Below, piece by piece: positions 1 to 10,699 of a DNA stretch of 64,000 nt. Below the pieces are notes generated by a model. That model was given only the letters and a program-made list of their open reading frames with translations. It did not search any database and had not been told where the DNA came from. A program made the translations under genes and the position numbers. Each line of letters opens with the position of its first letter. The first letter of the stretch is position 1. Origin of the DNA: Blumeriella jaapii (Eukaryota > Ascomycota > Leotiomycetes > Helotiales > Drepanopezizaceae); the NCBI GenBank assembly GCA_009599575.1, contig VWND01000023.1:441930-505929 (forward strand), in the 5' to 3' direction.

Positions 1-350
1 CTAGCTTACGCCAGTTTCGAGCCCTAATAGCTTTTTATTTATTTATCGATTTAATAATATTTTTAGTAATTGGGTTATAATAGCAAAGAAGTTTATCGAA
101 TATTTCAGTTTTAGAAACTCCGAAATTCTTACAGGTTTTTTTATATTTTTCGATAAAATCGGTAATATTGGCGCCATTAAATAAAAATGTACCAAAAAAG
201 CCAGAAAAAAACATGCGGCCTCGCATAAAAAAACGAAAAGCGTCGTTATTTATAATATTAATAAAAATGTTAATAGGGTTTGAATTAAACGAATAAATGT
301 TTTCTGAAATTGCAAATTAAAAGTTTTTAATATAAAAAAAATCGTTTTTA
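1..350 (-). pseudogene. gag: gag N-terminal fragment of Gypsy F
   Basis: A minus-strand frame, longest open stretch 35-226, encodes the capsid-like start of Gag with the motif FNGANITDFIEKYKKTC. This corresponds to the FNGANVTDF.EKY segment in elements A (23010-23201) and B (37850-38068). Fungal Gypsy Gag proteins commonly start their capsid domain with an F-[DN]-G-x-N-[VI]-T-x-F-[LI] motif, which is the basis for the call. The frame is cut by the window edge and by RIP-type stops, so it is a relic. Upstream codons between 230 and about 350 are probably also gag, by comparison with B. Confidence 0.7.
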
Positions 351-996
351 ATAAAAGAGCTATTAAAAAAATCTTTATGTTTTCTAAAGAAATTAAATAA
401 AATAAAATTGCGTTTAAATATTTAAATAATATATTAAAAAACTTGTTTTTTAATAAGTCAATTATATTAATATAATATTGCTATATAATTCACGGTCTCG
501 ATATTCCGTAGCTTAAGCCAATGCACGTACAGCCATTTCCTTATTATTTTTAATAAAAAGCCGCAAATTGTAATTACTATAATTACAAAGCGTAAAATCA
601 AAAGGTTAAGTTTTCGCCAGGCGTTTAATCAAAAAAATCTAGTTTAAAAAGGCCGAGCGCAGCGGTCGAAACGTATAAATCAATATTCGATTTGTTATTT
701 TTAAATAAAAAAGCGACTTTCGAGCTTTGAATTTCGCACGATTCAGAATTGCCTAACCGTAATTTCAAACGTTTCTGAAATATATTACACTTTTATAATC
801 CAATAATTATACGCAGAATAAAAAAAGCTATTAAAAGTCTTTTATATAATACAGCTGCGAACAATATTATATAAAAAGTTTTTTAAGCCGTAATAGCGAA
901 ATATCGAAGTCGACCTCGACTAAAAATTTAAAAAATGCATCGGCGAATATATAAAAACGAAACACCGAAGTTTAAATCCCTGCGTAAATTATTAAA
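351..996 (-). other. 5' leader of Gypsy F, non-coding
   Basis: This sequence lies between the 5' LTR and gag. It is conserved with the leaders of A (22239-22870) and B (38190-38812), but I see no coherent protein in it. The primer-binding site next to the LTR (about 979-996) is recognisable only by alignment: the TGGTAACC seen in B is decayed here to a TTAATAAT-like sequence. The small frames it contains are not conserved as proteins between copies. Confidence 0.6.
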
Positions 997-1262
997 TGTA
1001 AAAGTAAATAGAAAAACCAAACTGATACGGCTATATATCGATGGGTAAGATAGTTTAAGAAATCCCTAGAAAAACTGAAAAAAGAAAAAGAAAAATAAGT
1101 AAAAATATAAATTAGGCTGCGTGCTTATGGTACTATCTAAAGGAATGCTTTGTTCTTATATCTGTTGAAAGTAGTCAATGGCAGAAGGTCTCGGAGGAAT
1201 CCATGCCTCGACCATAGCTAAAACTACCAACTCCCATCAATACAAGGTATCACCGTTTTACA
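997..1262 (-). repeat. 5' LTR of Gypsy F (266 bp)
   Basis: The forward strand runs from TGTAAAAGTA to CCGTTTTACA, so both ends carry the TGTAAAA/TTTTACA terminal inverted repeat. It aligns along its length with the LTRs at 9740-10009, 13724-13854 plus 22103-22238, 27762-28039, 38813-39079 and 63912-64000. An open frame across its right end (1178-1549, plus strand) is a shadow and not a gene. Confidence 0.88.
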
Positions 1263-1672
1263 GTGTTATTATCGTCGTTTCCTTTCGTAGCGTCTCGTAC
1301 AGCTTTCTTTCGAAAAGCCATCAGGCTGCTAGCTATGCGATTAGCGTAAAAAATTTGATCAACGATACGGAATGCGGAAAAGAAATCAGCTATTTCAACG
1401 ATAAAAACAGCTGTTTCGGAGGCCGTAAAAGGTCGAAGTTTTTCAGTCAAAAAGCGGTGATCGATTTGATCGGCTCGGAAAAGGGTTTGCAGGCGCTGAA
1501 TGCGTTTAAAAGAGTTTTGGCGGTCGAATTCGGTCGTACGACGTGTTAATGCGTCAGCCAAAAGATTGTGTTTACCTAGTCTGTACGTAATAAAAAAATT
1601 GTAGTCGGCGAGGAGCTCGGCCCAACATGCCTGTCGAGCGTTCAAGAGTTTGAAAGTTATAAAGTATTCCAA
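1263..1672 (-). pseudogene. pol: Gypsy E pol: end of RNase H and start of integrase
   Basis: The minus-strand frame 1672 to 1250 is open for 140 codons. It contains EYFITFKLLNARQACWAELL followed by YNFFITYRLGKHNLLADALT. This is the classic C-terminal part of the Ty3/Gypsy RNase H domain (F.T.K.LN.RQ.RWAE.L..Y.F.I.YRPGK.N..ADALSR). The next 75 residues lead towards the integrase zinc finger but stop at the F insertion, so HHCC and DDE residues are absent from the window. The last few codons run into the F LTR and are not part of E. The open frame suggests recent or mild decay. Confidence 0.85.
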
Positions 1673-1699
1673 AGCCTTATAATTAGTAATTATTTTAAT

Positions 1700-2120
1700 T
1701 TAATAAACTAAGCCAGCTAATTTAGCACGAAAATTGCCTAAAAATCTTACGATTGCGAATATTTCTTTATCGTGTACGACGTAGTTCAGCTCTGCGAAAG
1801 CTATGGTTTTGCTAAAGTAAGCGACTGAAAGCCAGTCGTCGCTATAAAATTGCGAAAGCATAAAAGCTACTACGCCGTCGAAAACGTTAATCTTTAATAT
1901 GCAAAAAAGGTTTTGCCTGTAATATTGTAAAACTGGTGCAATAGTAAAAGCTAGTATAAAAAAATCGAAACTCTTCTGATATTCAAAAGTAAAATTGTAA
2001 AAAACGTTAATCTTAATCAAATAAATCAAAAGCTTTGCAATTATACCGTAATTTCGAATAAAACGTCGGTAAAAATTACAAAAACCAAAAAAGCTTTGTA
2101 TACTTTTTACAATAATAAAA
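1700..2120 (-). pseudogene. pol: Gypsy E pol: RNase H N-terminal part
   Basis: The minus-strand frame 2029-1700 reads PVLQYYRQNLFCILKINVFD, then GVVAFMLSQFYSDDWLSVAY and FSKTIAFAELNYVVHDKEIF. This matches the RT-linked RNase H of Ty3/Gypsy (APVL.H.D...P..LETDASD...GVLSQ...D...HPVA.FSK....AE.NY..HDKE.LAIV). The first catalytic Asp, normally in the ETDAS motif, appears as N in INVFD, consistent with a GAC-to-AAC change, so the enzyme is dead. It is separated from the next pol piece by decay stops rather than by an insertion. Confidence 0.85.
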
Positions 2121-3300
2121 AGCTTTTAGTAAGCGACCACGGAAACTTTTTCTGAATTTATTTCTAAGCTTTCAGTCGAAATAATAAAGCTTAGGTAACG
2201 GATCCGAATAACGTTGAATTTAAACTTCCGAATATCGGCCTGTAATCCAGCGTCAGCGAGCCTTTGGAATATTTTGCGAACGTATATAGCGTATTTCAAA
2301 AAGTCGGACGAATAAATAAAAATATTATTCAGATATATAATATAAAAATCGTTTAAATAATCGAAAAAAACGTCGTTCATATAACATTAATAAATTGCGA
2401 ATCTATTAATAAAACCAAAAGATAGTATTTTACATTTATAAGCGCCGTAACGCGTACGAAACATCGTTAATTTTTTACTAACGGAGTCCATTCGAATTTT
2501 ATAAAAAACTTAACGAATATCGAACTTCGTAAAAATTCGCGCTTCCGAAAAACAAGCAAAAGTCTTATCGATAAAAGGAAAAGGATAGCGATCTTTACGA
2601 ATAATATTATTAAAAGCTCAATAATCGATACAAAAACGCAATAAACCGTCGGGTTTTTTAGCGAAAAGCATTGGAGCAGCGAAAAAAGCGATGAAAAATT
2701 CGATAAAACCTTTATCAAAATTATTTTATAAATAAATTTTAATAATCTCGAGCTCTGAAATCGATATTTTATACAAAAAAGTGTATTTCAGCTTTTTCTC
2801 ACTTATAATAAACTCGATTTTATGGTCGTAAGGCCGGTAAAAGGCTAGCTCGTTACTAGCGGCCTTAAAAAACACGTGTTCGAAGTTTTTATACTCCGAA
2901 AAAAAAGATTCGAAAAAAGGTTTATTCGAAATTAACTCTGCTAAGCTAATTAAAAAAGTCGAAATCGATATTTTATTAATTTTAAAACGTTCGAAAAAAC
3001 TGTGAAATTAAATCTTAAAAAAAATGTTATACGTAAAATCGTCTAGTATTCTGTCGATCTCGTACAAAAAAATTGAAAACATTTCAACTACTTCTTTTCT
3101 AAAAATCAGTTTGAAAGCGTATACAATAATCTGGCAGATAAAAATTAAATAAGCAATAAATTAAAAAACTCGTCTTCGAACTGGTCGTTTAAAAAATTCA
3201 AAAAATAGCTGCTTATCTAAACTATCGATTATATTAAGCTGAAAGGCCATCGCGGCGAAAGCTTTTCTTCGGTCTTTAGTATAACTGTTTTTCGTAGAAC
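2121..3300 (-). pseudogene. pol: Gypsy E pol: reverse transcriptase
   Basis: The minus-strand frame 2380-2126 contains IIYLNNIFIYSSDFLKYAIY, then VRKIFQRLADAGLQADIRKF and YLSFIIS. This is the palm and thumb of a Ty3/Gypsy RT (YLDDILIYS....H...V..VL.RL..AGL......C.F....V.YLGFI). The catalytic YLDD box reads YLNN, two Asp-to-Asn changes expected from RIP G-to-A, so it is inactive. Upstream codons to about 3300 carry the finger region in broken frames, including a stretch near 2467-2718. A 25-bp poly(A) run at about 3320-3345 lies between this region and the protease/gag part. Confidence 0.8.
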
Positions 3301-5733
3301 GAAAAAGCTGTTTTAACGAAAAAAAAAAAAAAAAAAAAAAAAAAAAGAAATAATAAAAAAAGGATCGTCAGCCTGAAAAAATAGTATAATTTCTTGTATT
3401 ATCCCACTGGCGTCGCTATCGAAATTAGCACCGTAAATGAAATTCGACCTTTTCGCGCTCCGCACAGCGTCGTAAATCTGCCACGATTAATCAAAGTTCT
3501 TATCACGTTTCACAGCGTCGTTTTAATAGCGAGATTGAATCTTTCGAAAATGCAAATAAAAAACTTTAATACAACGAACGTAAAAAACTGTAAAAAAATA
3601 AAACTTCGGCCAATAAAGCTTGCGTTTATTACAATCTAATAAAACTTAGTATTCGGCCAACCAAGCTTTTTCTAGAATTATACTATAATTTCCGAAATTA
3701 ATAATTAAGAAAAAAGTAAACGATTGTATTCGATTGTTAATAATAAGATTAAAAAGCGTAAAATATATAATTAAATAACCACGAGCTCTATTATACCTTT
3801 TTACAAAAAAACCGGAAAAAATTAAATCAAAAGTTTTAAAAAAATTAAAAAAATTTAATTAGCGCCGAATCGATCAACGTATAATCGTTCGTTTTAAAAT
3901 CGGCGAGCGCTTTCACCTTATACGAAAAGCTATTCTTAATAAATATAACGGGAATTATTAATAAATCGTCACCAAAAAGCTTTCGAACGTTAAAATAACG
4001 CATATCGCGCAACACGCTTAAAAAAAAAGCTTTGCTTAAGCCTGGGCGTTTCCCCGATTAACGGAAAAGCCTTCGACTTTCTCGTATACGTTTTAAAAAT
4101 CGTCTGGAAAAAGGTTTTCGTTTTCACTACTATTATTAAAAAGCGAATCTTCGGCCGGCTCGACCTCGTTCACATTTACCAGCTTAGGAAAGCCTTTGAA
4201 TAGAACCGAAAGTCGGCTCGTAAAAATCGTGCAAATTAGCCTTTTTAAACTTTTTGATATAAAATAAAAAACGAGCGTTATCGTTGGTCCGATCGAAAAA
4301 AAAAAACGCTAAAAGGGGCGTTTTGGCGTGGAAAAAAAGAAAAAATAACAGAAGGCTAAAAAAAAGCTTATAGAGCATTTGAACGACTTTCGTACGTACG
4401 ATTTGATTCGTAATACGCTTTAATTAAAAACCTACCACTTTAATAAATAATAAACTTAATAAAGCGACTCGCGTATAAAATTCGTTTAGCCAACTGACCT
4501 TGTTTTTTTTAACAGACGGCGGTAAGCTAATCCTTAAAAATCGTTGTACGCGCCTATTCCAAATGCAGCTTTTCTCGTAAACGCTTTGGTATTTTGTCGC
4601 GAAAAACGTTTCGAAGCTGTTTGTCAATCCGTATTTAAGCGTTCGCTGCGAAAATAAAAAATCGCAAATAAAAGCGCCAGAAATCGTCGTGCGTATTTAT
4701 TGCAAACATCTTAAATTCGTTTTTCGCTCTTTAAACGTTTAAAAAATCGGCCAGGAAATCGGCGACTTTTTTTACTAATTTTTCGGAAAATATAAAATCG
4801 AAACGGTCCAAAATACGCAGAATAAAAAACTCCCTTGCTACGCCTTCGGTTTAATCGAATATATAATTCTTGCGAAATCGATCGCCAGCGAAATAGTCGT
4901 AATAAAATTCGAAGTTATCGAAAACTCTAATCTTTTAATAGCGTGCTTTGTAATCTTTACTATTATTTAGCTTAAACTTAAAGTTCGAAACGCGCTTTAT
5001 ACGAGCTAATCGAAAATCAGTAAATAAATGGAAACCATAACGTTTAAAAAGCGCGCTAAGATTTTGGCCGTTATAAAAAAATCTAAAAAAAGTTCGCGAA
5101 AAGCGTAGAAATTAGTCTGCAGCGTCTGTTAATTAAAATAAAACGTTGCGAAAAAAAGAAAAAGCAGCGGATTCGCGACTAGCAAAAGCACGTTCGATAA
5201 ATTCTATCAAACGCTTTAATTAAAAAGTCTGTCGCAATCGTATAATCTCCAGAAATTGTCGTTCACGCTTTTGCGCTTTTTTTAGTTGATTTTACAAAAA
5301 TCTCAACTGAATGCTTTCAGCGCTAGGCTGCAAAAAAGAAATGGCAGGCGAAATAATTGGCGCTCTGCCTTTTCCTTTGTTTTTCTTTTCTCGAAAGGAA
5401 AACTGTTTTTCAGAAAAAAAAGCTTTTGAAAAAAGCTGCTTTTTCGCTGATTAAAAAAAAGGTTAAAATGTAATAGCAGAAGCTGAAAAGCTCTGCTAAA
5501 AAAAAAATCGTTAAACAAAAGCCATCCTTCGCAAAATGCGAAAATAAGCCTTTTTACGACCGGTCGATCACCTTAATATAACCCGTAAAAAATTCGAAAA
5601 AAAAAATAATTTACGCCGTCGCCAGCGTAAAAAAAAAATTGTTAATAATATAACGATTTAATTAATCGAAAAGCTAAAAGATCAGTCAACTAGTCGCCGT
5701 ATTCACATAATATAAAAAACGAGCTTTTGGTTC
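3301..5733 (-). pseudogene. Gypsy E gag/protease region, decayed
   Basis: This is about 2.4 kb between the RT and the 5' LTR, where gag and protease must lie. Several minus-strand frames of 60-70 codons remain (4378-4184, 4627-4424, 5518-5303), with coding-like stretches between them in shifted frames. I could not recognise a zinc knuckle or a D-[TS]-G protease site, so the assignment rests on position only. The plus-strand frame 3394-3639 is a shadow. A motif resembling the 35-bp palindrome of elements A/B/D lies near 5171-5199. Confidence 0.5.
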
Positions 5734-5914
5734 TGTAACAAAGATATTCATTTAAAATCAACAATTGCAGAAGGCAAAAATTGCTAAAAGGAAAAAGCCT
5801 TATATACATAAATAGTCTCCACAATTAATGAAAAGACCCACCAGGAGACCAGAGAGCTTGCAGCTATACGTAGTTGCTGGGGTGACACAAGGGGCAAAAG
5901 AATGAGTCGTCACA
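5734..5914 (-). repeat. 5' LTR of Gypsy E (about 181 bp)
   Basis: The forward strand starts TGTAACAAAG and ends GAGTCGTCACA. It therefore has TG..CA ends in both readings and a TGT(A/G)AC-type inverted terminus. It adjoins E coding sequence on the left and element D on the right. It has more GC and more intact words (CCACCAGGAGACCAGAGAG, GGGTGACACAAGGGGC) than its surroundings. The inner boundary at 5734 is inferred from the terminal dinucleotides only, because no second E LTR is in the window. No clear TGG primer site follows. Confidence 0.6.
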
Positions 5915-6282
5915 AACTGTTCTATTGTTTTTATTATTTATTGTTTTCTTTTTTATTATATATTATTTTACTATTTTTATTTTGCTTTGTTTGTATACAA
6001 TTTAATTATTCTGTTTTATATATACTGTTTATTTTTAAGACTTTTTTTTTTATTATTTAAAACACTTATTGTATTTTTTTTTATTTAATTATATTTTTGT
6101 TTACTAAAACAAAAGCTTTGTATATGTTTGAGCCGCATATTTAATATATTTATATTGCTCGTATATTTTACGAAAACTATTTTTTATGCATTTTATTATT
6201 TGCTAAATTTTATATTATTTACTTTTTTCGTTGTTTTAAACAAATGCTTATTTAAACAGTTATAATTTATTAAAAAAATAAC
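5915..6282 (+). other. T-rich spacer between pol and the third coding region of D
   Basis: This very T-rich stretch corresponds to 31506-31870 in B and 52726-53078 in A. In B it is open on the minus strand for 111 codons and in A for 61, both strongly hydrophobic because of TTT/TTA/ATT codons. In D the frame is broken. It could be a membrane-type leader or simply a pyrimidine-rich non-coding linker. I favour non-coding. Confidence 0.5.
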
Positions 6283-9200
6283 ATGCGAATTCCCGTAACT
6301 TTTGAATACAAATACTTTACAATCTTCGTACTTTTTCTTAATTACTTTTTAATAAATATAATATAACCTTTTGATTAATAAATTTATCGATATTATATCG
6401 TTTTTTAAGCAAAACGTTGCTAAACCTAGCAAATTCATTTTTAATTTATTTTAAAACGGAACTATTATACGCAATTTTTTCGAATTTAAGCAAGTATATA
6501 ATGCCGTTATTTCAAATTAATAAGCAGCTTTCGTAAAAACATTTATAAAACAATTCGATATAATAACTGAAAACGTTAACAAATTTTTATCCGATTACGA
6601 AAAATTCGTTAAAACTGAATTCGTTTGCAAAAACTTTAATTACGATAAGTTTTTGCTGAATTACGATAACGTTTCAAAAGCTTTCGCCGAAGCAAAAAAA
6701 GCTCGAAATAACAAAAAAAAAATAATAAACCGAATGTTGCGTTTTTTGCCAAATTAATAAAAAAAAATATTTAAAAATACGTTTTTAGCAAAATCACCGG
6801 TATTATTTCATTTCGGCATTTCGCTCGCTTTTTCGAAACTATTACTTTTATTAAAAAAAAAGTCTGAATATTAAACGCTTACATTTTCAAAACGCAAGCT
6901 TTAAAAGCTAATAATCCAAAAGCTCGCAGATTTATAAGCTTTTTTACAATTGTTTGCAAATTAGTCGACAACGCTATGCAATCGCTAAAAAAAGTTTTAA
7001 TCGGCTGCGAAATTTCAAATCTGATTTTTTTTAAAGTAAAAAACTAAGCGTCGCTAAATGCGGCATTTTTATACCGAAAAAAAAAAACGACGCTATTCCG
7101 ATATTTTAAACTTACGACGACGAAAGGAACGAGAAAGCTAATATTATTTTCGTTTAATTCGAAAAGATACACGCGGTAATAATTAATATTTCCAAAGTAA
7201 TTAAAACAATTCGACGACTTTTATTTTCGATTATCGAAAACGAATTCGAAAACGAAATTAAAAGCGTGATAGCAAACAACCGTTTATTCGAATATAAAAA
7301 ACTTATTATATTTATAAAAACGATTCCGAAAAAAATAAAAATAAAAAACGTAAAACAGCGCGCCGATATTTTCGAAACTTTTTTTATTCGGAGAAAAAAA
7401 CTATTCGCGTCGCTAGCAAAATAAGCACCGCGAATAAAAACAGCCGGAAATCGACGCCGAGCTATAATTTTTAAGTTAATTAACAAAAAACGCGACGATT
7501 CTACGGAATCAGACTTAGAAAACGTAGGCATTTCGAAAAAAAAAGATTTAAACGATTTTGAATTTAATTTTTCGAAATTAAATACGCAAATATTAAAAAC
7601 GCCTGCTGCGTTTAAAAACGTCGTACCGTTAATATTTTAAATTTTAATAAAAGCATTTAAAATCTCGATTATTGCACGATTCGACCGAAAAAGTTTAAAA
7701 AAAAATATCGAAGTTATCGCGAAAGAAATTATATTAAAAATATAAAATCAGATTATTTTGTTTAAAACTTTCGTTTTCGACGACGAAACGATTTAAAAGT
7801 TTTATTTCGATACTTTTATATAAAAATCAGATAAATCCGTTAGCTTTTTTTTTTTTGCTTCGAACGAAAACTGAATTAAGCCTTTTTCGGAAAATTGCAA
7901 ATATAATACGCCGGAATAAATAAAAAAAACTTTTAAAAACAGTAACCCGTTTTTATTCGAGCTTTCCTTCGCTAAAAAACTTCGATTTTTTAATTTCGTT
8001 TTTACGAATAACGTTAACGCTAAAAAAAACGGCAAGTTTTGTTATTTTCACGTACGCTGTTACGCGGCGTATTACGATTTAATTATAAAAAAAATCGACG
8101 TTATCGGTTTTGCTAATCGATTCGCTATTATTAAAAATTCGGATTACGACGTATTCGAAATTAATTTTAATAATTAGTTTATATTTCGACGAAAAATTGC
8201 GAAAATTATTTAAGCGCGTGCTAAAGCTTATTTAGGCTACGTAAATTTCAAAGCGAATCTTAAAGCTTTTAGCGCGATTAAAAAATTCGATTAAAACGTA
8301 AAAAAGTGAAAGCAACGAATATTTTTAAAAGCCGATTTTTCTGGCTTTTCGATCGAAAATATATTTTAAAATTTATTTAAACTAAGCTGCGAATTCGTTA
8401 ATTACGTAAAATTTCATAACGGAAAAAACAAATTATTGCTGTATTTTATAAAAGAAAAAATAGCTATATACAAGTATTATTTCCGATTAATTAAAACTTA
8501 AAAAGCGTTTACAGCTTTTTTCGCTATTATATTTTACAGTTTTATTTAATAAGCTTTTAAAATACACTCCGGCTTTTATTTCGCTGTTTTAATTATTCGG
8601 AACTTTGGAAACTGCCGCTTCGTAACATATTTTGACGTTTCGATCGCTTTAGGTTTCGCTGGTTCCGACCGTATTACGGTTATAAAATTCGATATCGCCG
8701 ATTTTTAAAAAAAAAAAAAAATCGAAAACTTTACCGACGCTATTTTCGATTATTACGTTTTGTTTATATTCGCATATAATTCGGAAATAATCGAAGCTTA
8801 TTTGTAATTATATTACGACGCTAAGCTAATTAAAATCATTTAGAAAAGCTTAGCTTTTTCGTATTTCAGCGCGTTTAAAACAATAATCTCGGCTATTTTA
8901 TCGGATTACAAAACCGAAAACTACGAAATAAAAAATAAAATAATTTTTATTAATTTCTCGATTAAGCAAAAAGTTTTCGTTAAATTTAAAATTTAAAAAA
9001 CCGACGGCGCGATGCTAATTTACGAACAATTATACGGCGCAAAAATATAAAAATCATTTCGAAAACGACGCTTCGATAGGCCATTTAATATTATTTGTAT
9101 TGCGGCGAAAGCAATTATAGTATTTTCGATAATTTCGATTGCAAACGATTATTTCCGAACTATTTCGTAAAATAGTTTTTTTATAAGTTTCGAAGCTTTT

Positions 9201-9660
9201 TTAAAAGCATTCGTCGGCAAACAACCGTAATCCGACTTATTAATTTTACGCGAAGCAAAAGCGTTAATCGGTTTTAATTACGACGAATTAATCGATTATT
9301 TTTACGATTTTAATATAAAACTTTTTAGCGCTTTTTGCAAAACGTAGAATCACGTTCAAAAGCTGGAATTTATTATTTACGCAGAAAAGTCGTAGAAAGC
9401 ATTCGTCGCGGCGACATTTAATAATATTATCGACGAAAAAGCTATTAAAATATTCGTAAATCTAAACGATACTTCGATTAATATTTTATCGAGCCATTTT
9501 TCAAAAAAGCAAAATAAACAAAATAATTTAAACGATAAGCGAAACGCTATTTTTCCGCAGAAACCAACAGCAAAAAAGCCAAAAACGAATTAAAAAACCG
9601 AAAAAGTATAAAGCTAAAAAGTTCGGTTTTTGATTAATTAATTTTTAAACTATATAAAAT
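6283..9660 (+). pseudogene. Third coding region (ORF3) of Gypsy D, unknown function
   Basis: About 1,100 codons of coding-like sequence lie downstream of pol, on the same strand. The ATG at 6283 (MRIPV) is conserved as ATGCGRATTYCC in A (53079) and B (31505, minus), but the main frame downstream is shifted relative to it, so the true start is uncertain. Sense translation gives coherent segments broken by TAA/TGA at expected Gln/Trp positions, such as NGKFCYFHVRCYAAYYDLII and REAKALIGFNYDELIDYFYD. The residues are Lys-rich where RIP would turn Glu into Lys, so the ancestral protein was probably acidic. I recognise no domain: it is not gag, pol or an obvious envelope. It could be a captured host gene or an element-specific accessory protein. 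Confidence 0.6.
7402..7436 (+). repeat. 35-bp palindromic unit within ORF3 (D)
   Basis: TATTCGCGTCGCTA begins the unit and TAAGCACCGCGAATA ends it. The arms are complementary around an A-rich loop. It is the same site and size as the units at 30349-30383 (B) and 54200-54234 (A). Confidence 0.7.
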
Positions 9661-9739
9661 AAACTAAATTACATTTATTAAAATTATATTTTTCTTTGGT
9701 CGTAATTAAAAACGACTACGTATATTATTTAAAATAAAA

Positions 9740-10009
9740 TGTAAAACGGTAATATTTTGTATTAACGAAAGTTAGTAGTTTTAGCTATAGTCGAAGCATA
9801 AACCCCTTCGAAACCCTCTGCTATTGACTATCTTTAACAGATATAAGAGCAAAGCATTCCTTTAGATAGTATTATAAGCACGCAATTCAATTCATACCTT
9901 TATTTATTTTTTTTTTCCTTTCTTCAGTTTCTTCTAGGGAGGATTCCTTAGACTATTTTACCCACCGACATATGGCCGTATCAGTCTGGTTTTCCTACCT
10001 ACTTTTATA
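9740..10009 (+). repeat. 3' LTR of Gypsy D (270 bp)
   Basis: It starts TGTAAAACGGTAATA and ends CCTACTTTTATA, the terminal CA having decayed to TA. It is full length and matches the other LTRs of the family. It is followed by ATAAC and C' sequence. The TATA-box word seen in B (TATAAAAG) reads TATAAGAG here. Confidence 0.87.
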
Positions 10010-10699
10010 ATAACGATAATAATACGAATAATAAATCGTTTTAAAAGCGGTTTTGAAGTTTTTTAAGTATTTTTTTTTTACGGCGCGTATTCGTTATTGT
10101 TTCGTTGCTATTATTTGTCGTATTTTTTAAGTATTTTTTTATAAACTTTTTTGCGTTTGTAAAATGGTTTTTTGATTTTTACGAATTTTCGTTTAATAAA
10201 TAATCTTTTTATCGTATTAAATAATGACGGCTTTTTTTGTATTTTTATAAGCTTATGTTAATTTAACTTCGTATTTTTCGGGTTTTTGAAATTTTATTAT
10301 ATTATTTTTCGGTTCGGTATCGTTTCGATCCTGCTAAGATTTTAATAAAAAACGTAGAAAATATCGTAAATACGATATTAAAAAAAATTTCGAATTAATA
10401 AGCTTGGACGTGCTCGTATATAATTCGCTTAATTTTAAAAAGCTTTAGATATTTATCTAAAAGCTTTGGAAAAAATCGTAATTATCGGAAGTTTTTAATC
10501 GATAATAATATTTTGTCGCTTATTTGAAATTTAATTTTTTTATGTTTAGCGTCGTAAAATCTTTTATAATTCGCGTTGGCTTTTTTTTTAGCTTTTTACT
10601 AAATATATATATATTTTTTTGCAATATTTTAATTTGTTTTTCCGCTAATAATACTTTTTTTTTACGACGTCGCTTTCGACGTTGCTATTAAATTTTAAA

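Larger units (their letters stand above)
1..1262 (-). mobile_element. Gypsy element F, 5' end of an 11-kb-class LTR retrotransposon (truncated by window edge)
   Basis: This is the 5' part of a Ty3/Gypsy element read on the minus strand. It holds the 5' LTR (997-1262), a roughly 0.7-kb leader and the start of gag. It is collinear with 37.8-39.08 kb of element B and, in reverse complement, with 22.1-23.26 kb of element A. The rest of the element lies left of the window. Its outer LTR end abuts RNase H/integrase coding sequence of element E at 1263, so F inserted into E. The expected right-hand target duplication would be GTGTT (1263-1267), but its partner is outside the window. RIP-like decay is heavy. 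Confidence 0.85.
1263..5914 (-). mobile_element. Gypsy element E, 5' LTR to RNase H/integrase, interrupted by F
   Basis: This is a second Ty3/Gypsy family on the minus strand, with sequence distinct from A/B/D/F and from C. From its 5' end (high coordinate) it holds a short LTR (5734-5914), a long gag/protease region, RT (about 2126-3000), RNase H (about 1700-2100) and the RNase H-integrase junction, where F cuts it at 1263. It sits in element D: D homology resumes at 5915 with AACTGTT, matching AACTGTT at 52726 in A. The candidate duplication is AACTG (5915-5919); the partner is outside the window. Its protein motifs are slightly better preserved than those of D, but stops are frequent. Confidence 0.82.
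5915..10009 (+). mobile_element. Gypsy element D, 3' part (spacer, third coding region, 3' LTR)
   Basis: This is the 3' end of an 11-kb-class Gypsy, same family as A, B and F, on the plus strand. It starts where E interrupts it, just downstream of where pol ends, and runs through the T-rich spacer and the third coding region to the 3' LTR. It is collinear with 52726-55839 plus 63203-64000 of A and, reversed, with 27762-31870 of B. Its gag-pol part is displaced to the left by E and F and lies outside the window. Its LTR is followed directly by element C' (10010), so D is inserted in C'. Confidence 0.85.

Noticed and set aside
961..1000. tRNA-3'-end-like text (GTTTAAATCCCTGCGTAAATTATTA) next to the LTR
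   Set aside because: It is the Gypsy primer-binding region, which is complementary to a tRNA tail. No cloverleaf can be built upstream.
1178..1549. 123-codon plus-strand frame at the left of the window
   Set aside because: It starts in the LTR of Gypsy F and runs antisense through the RNase H/integrase of Gypsy E, so it is a shadow across an insertion junction.
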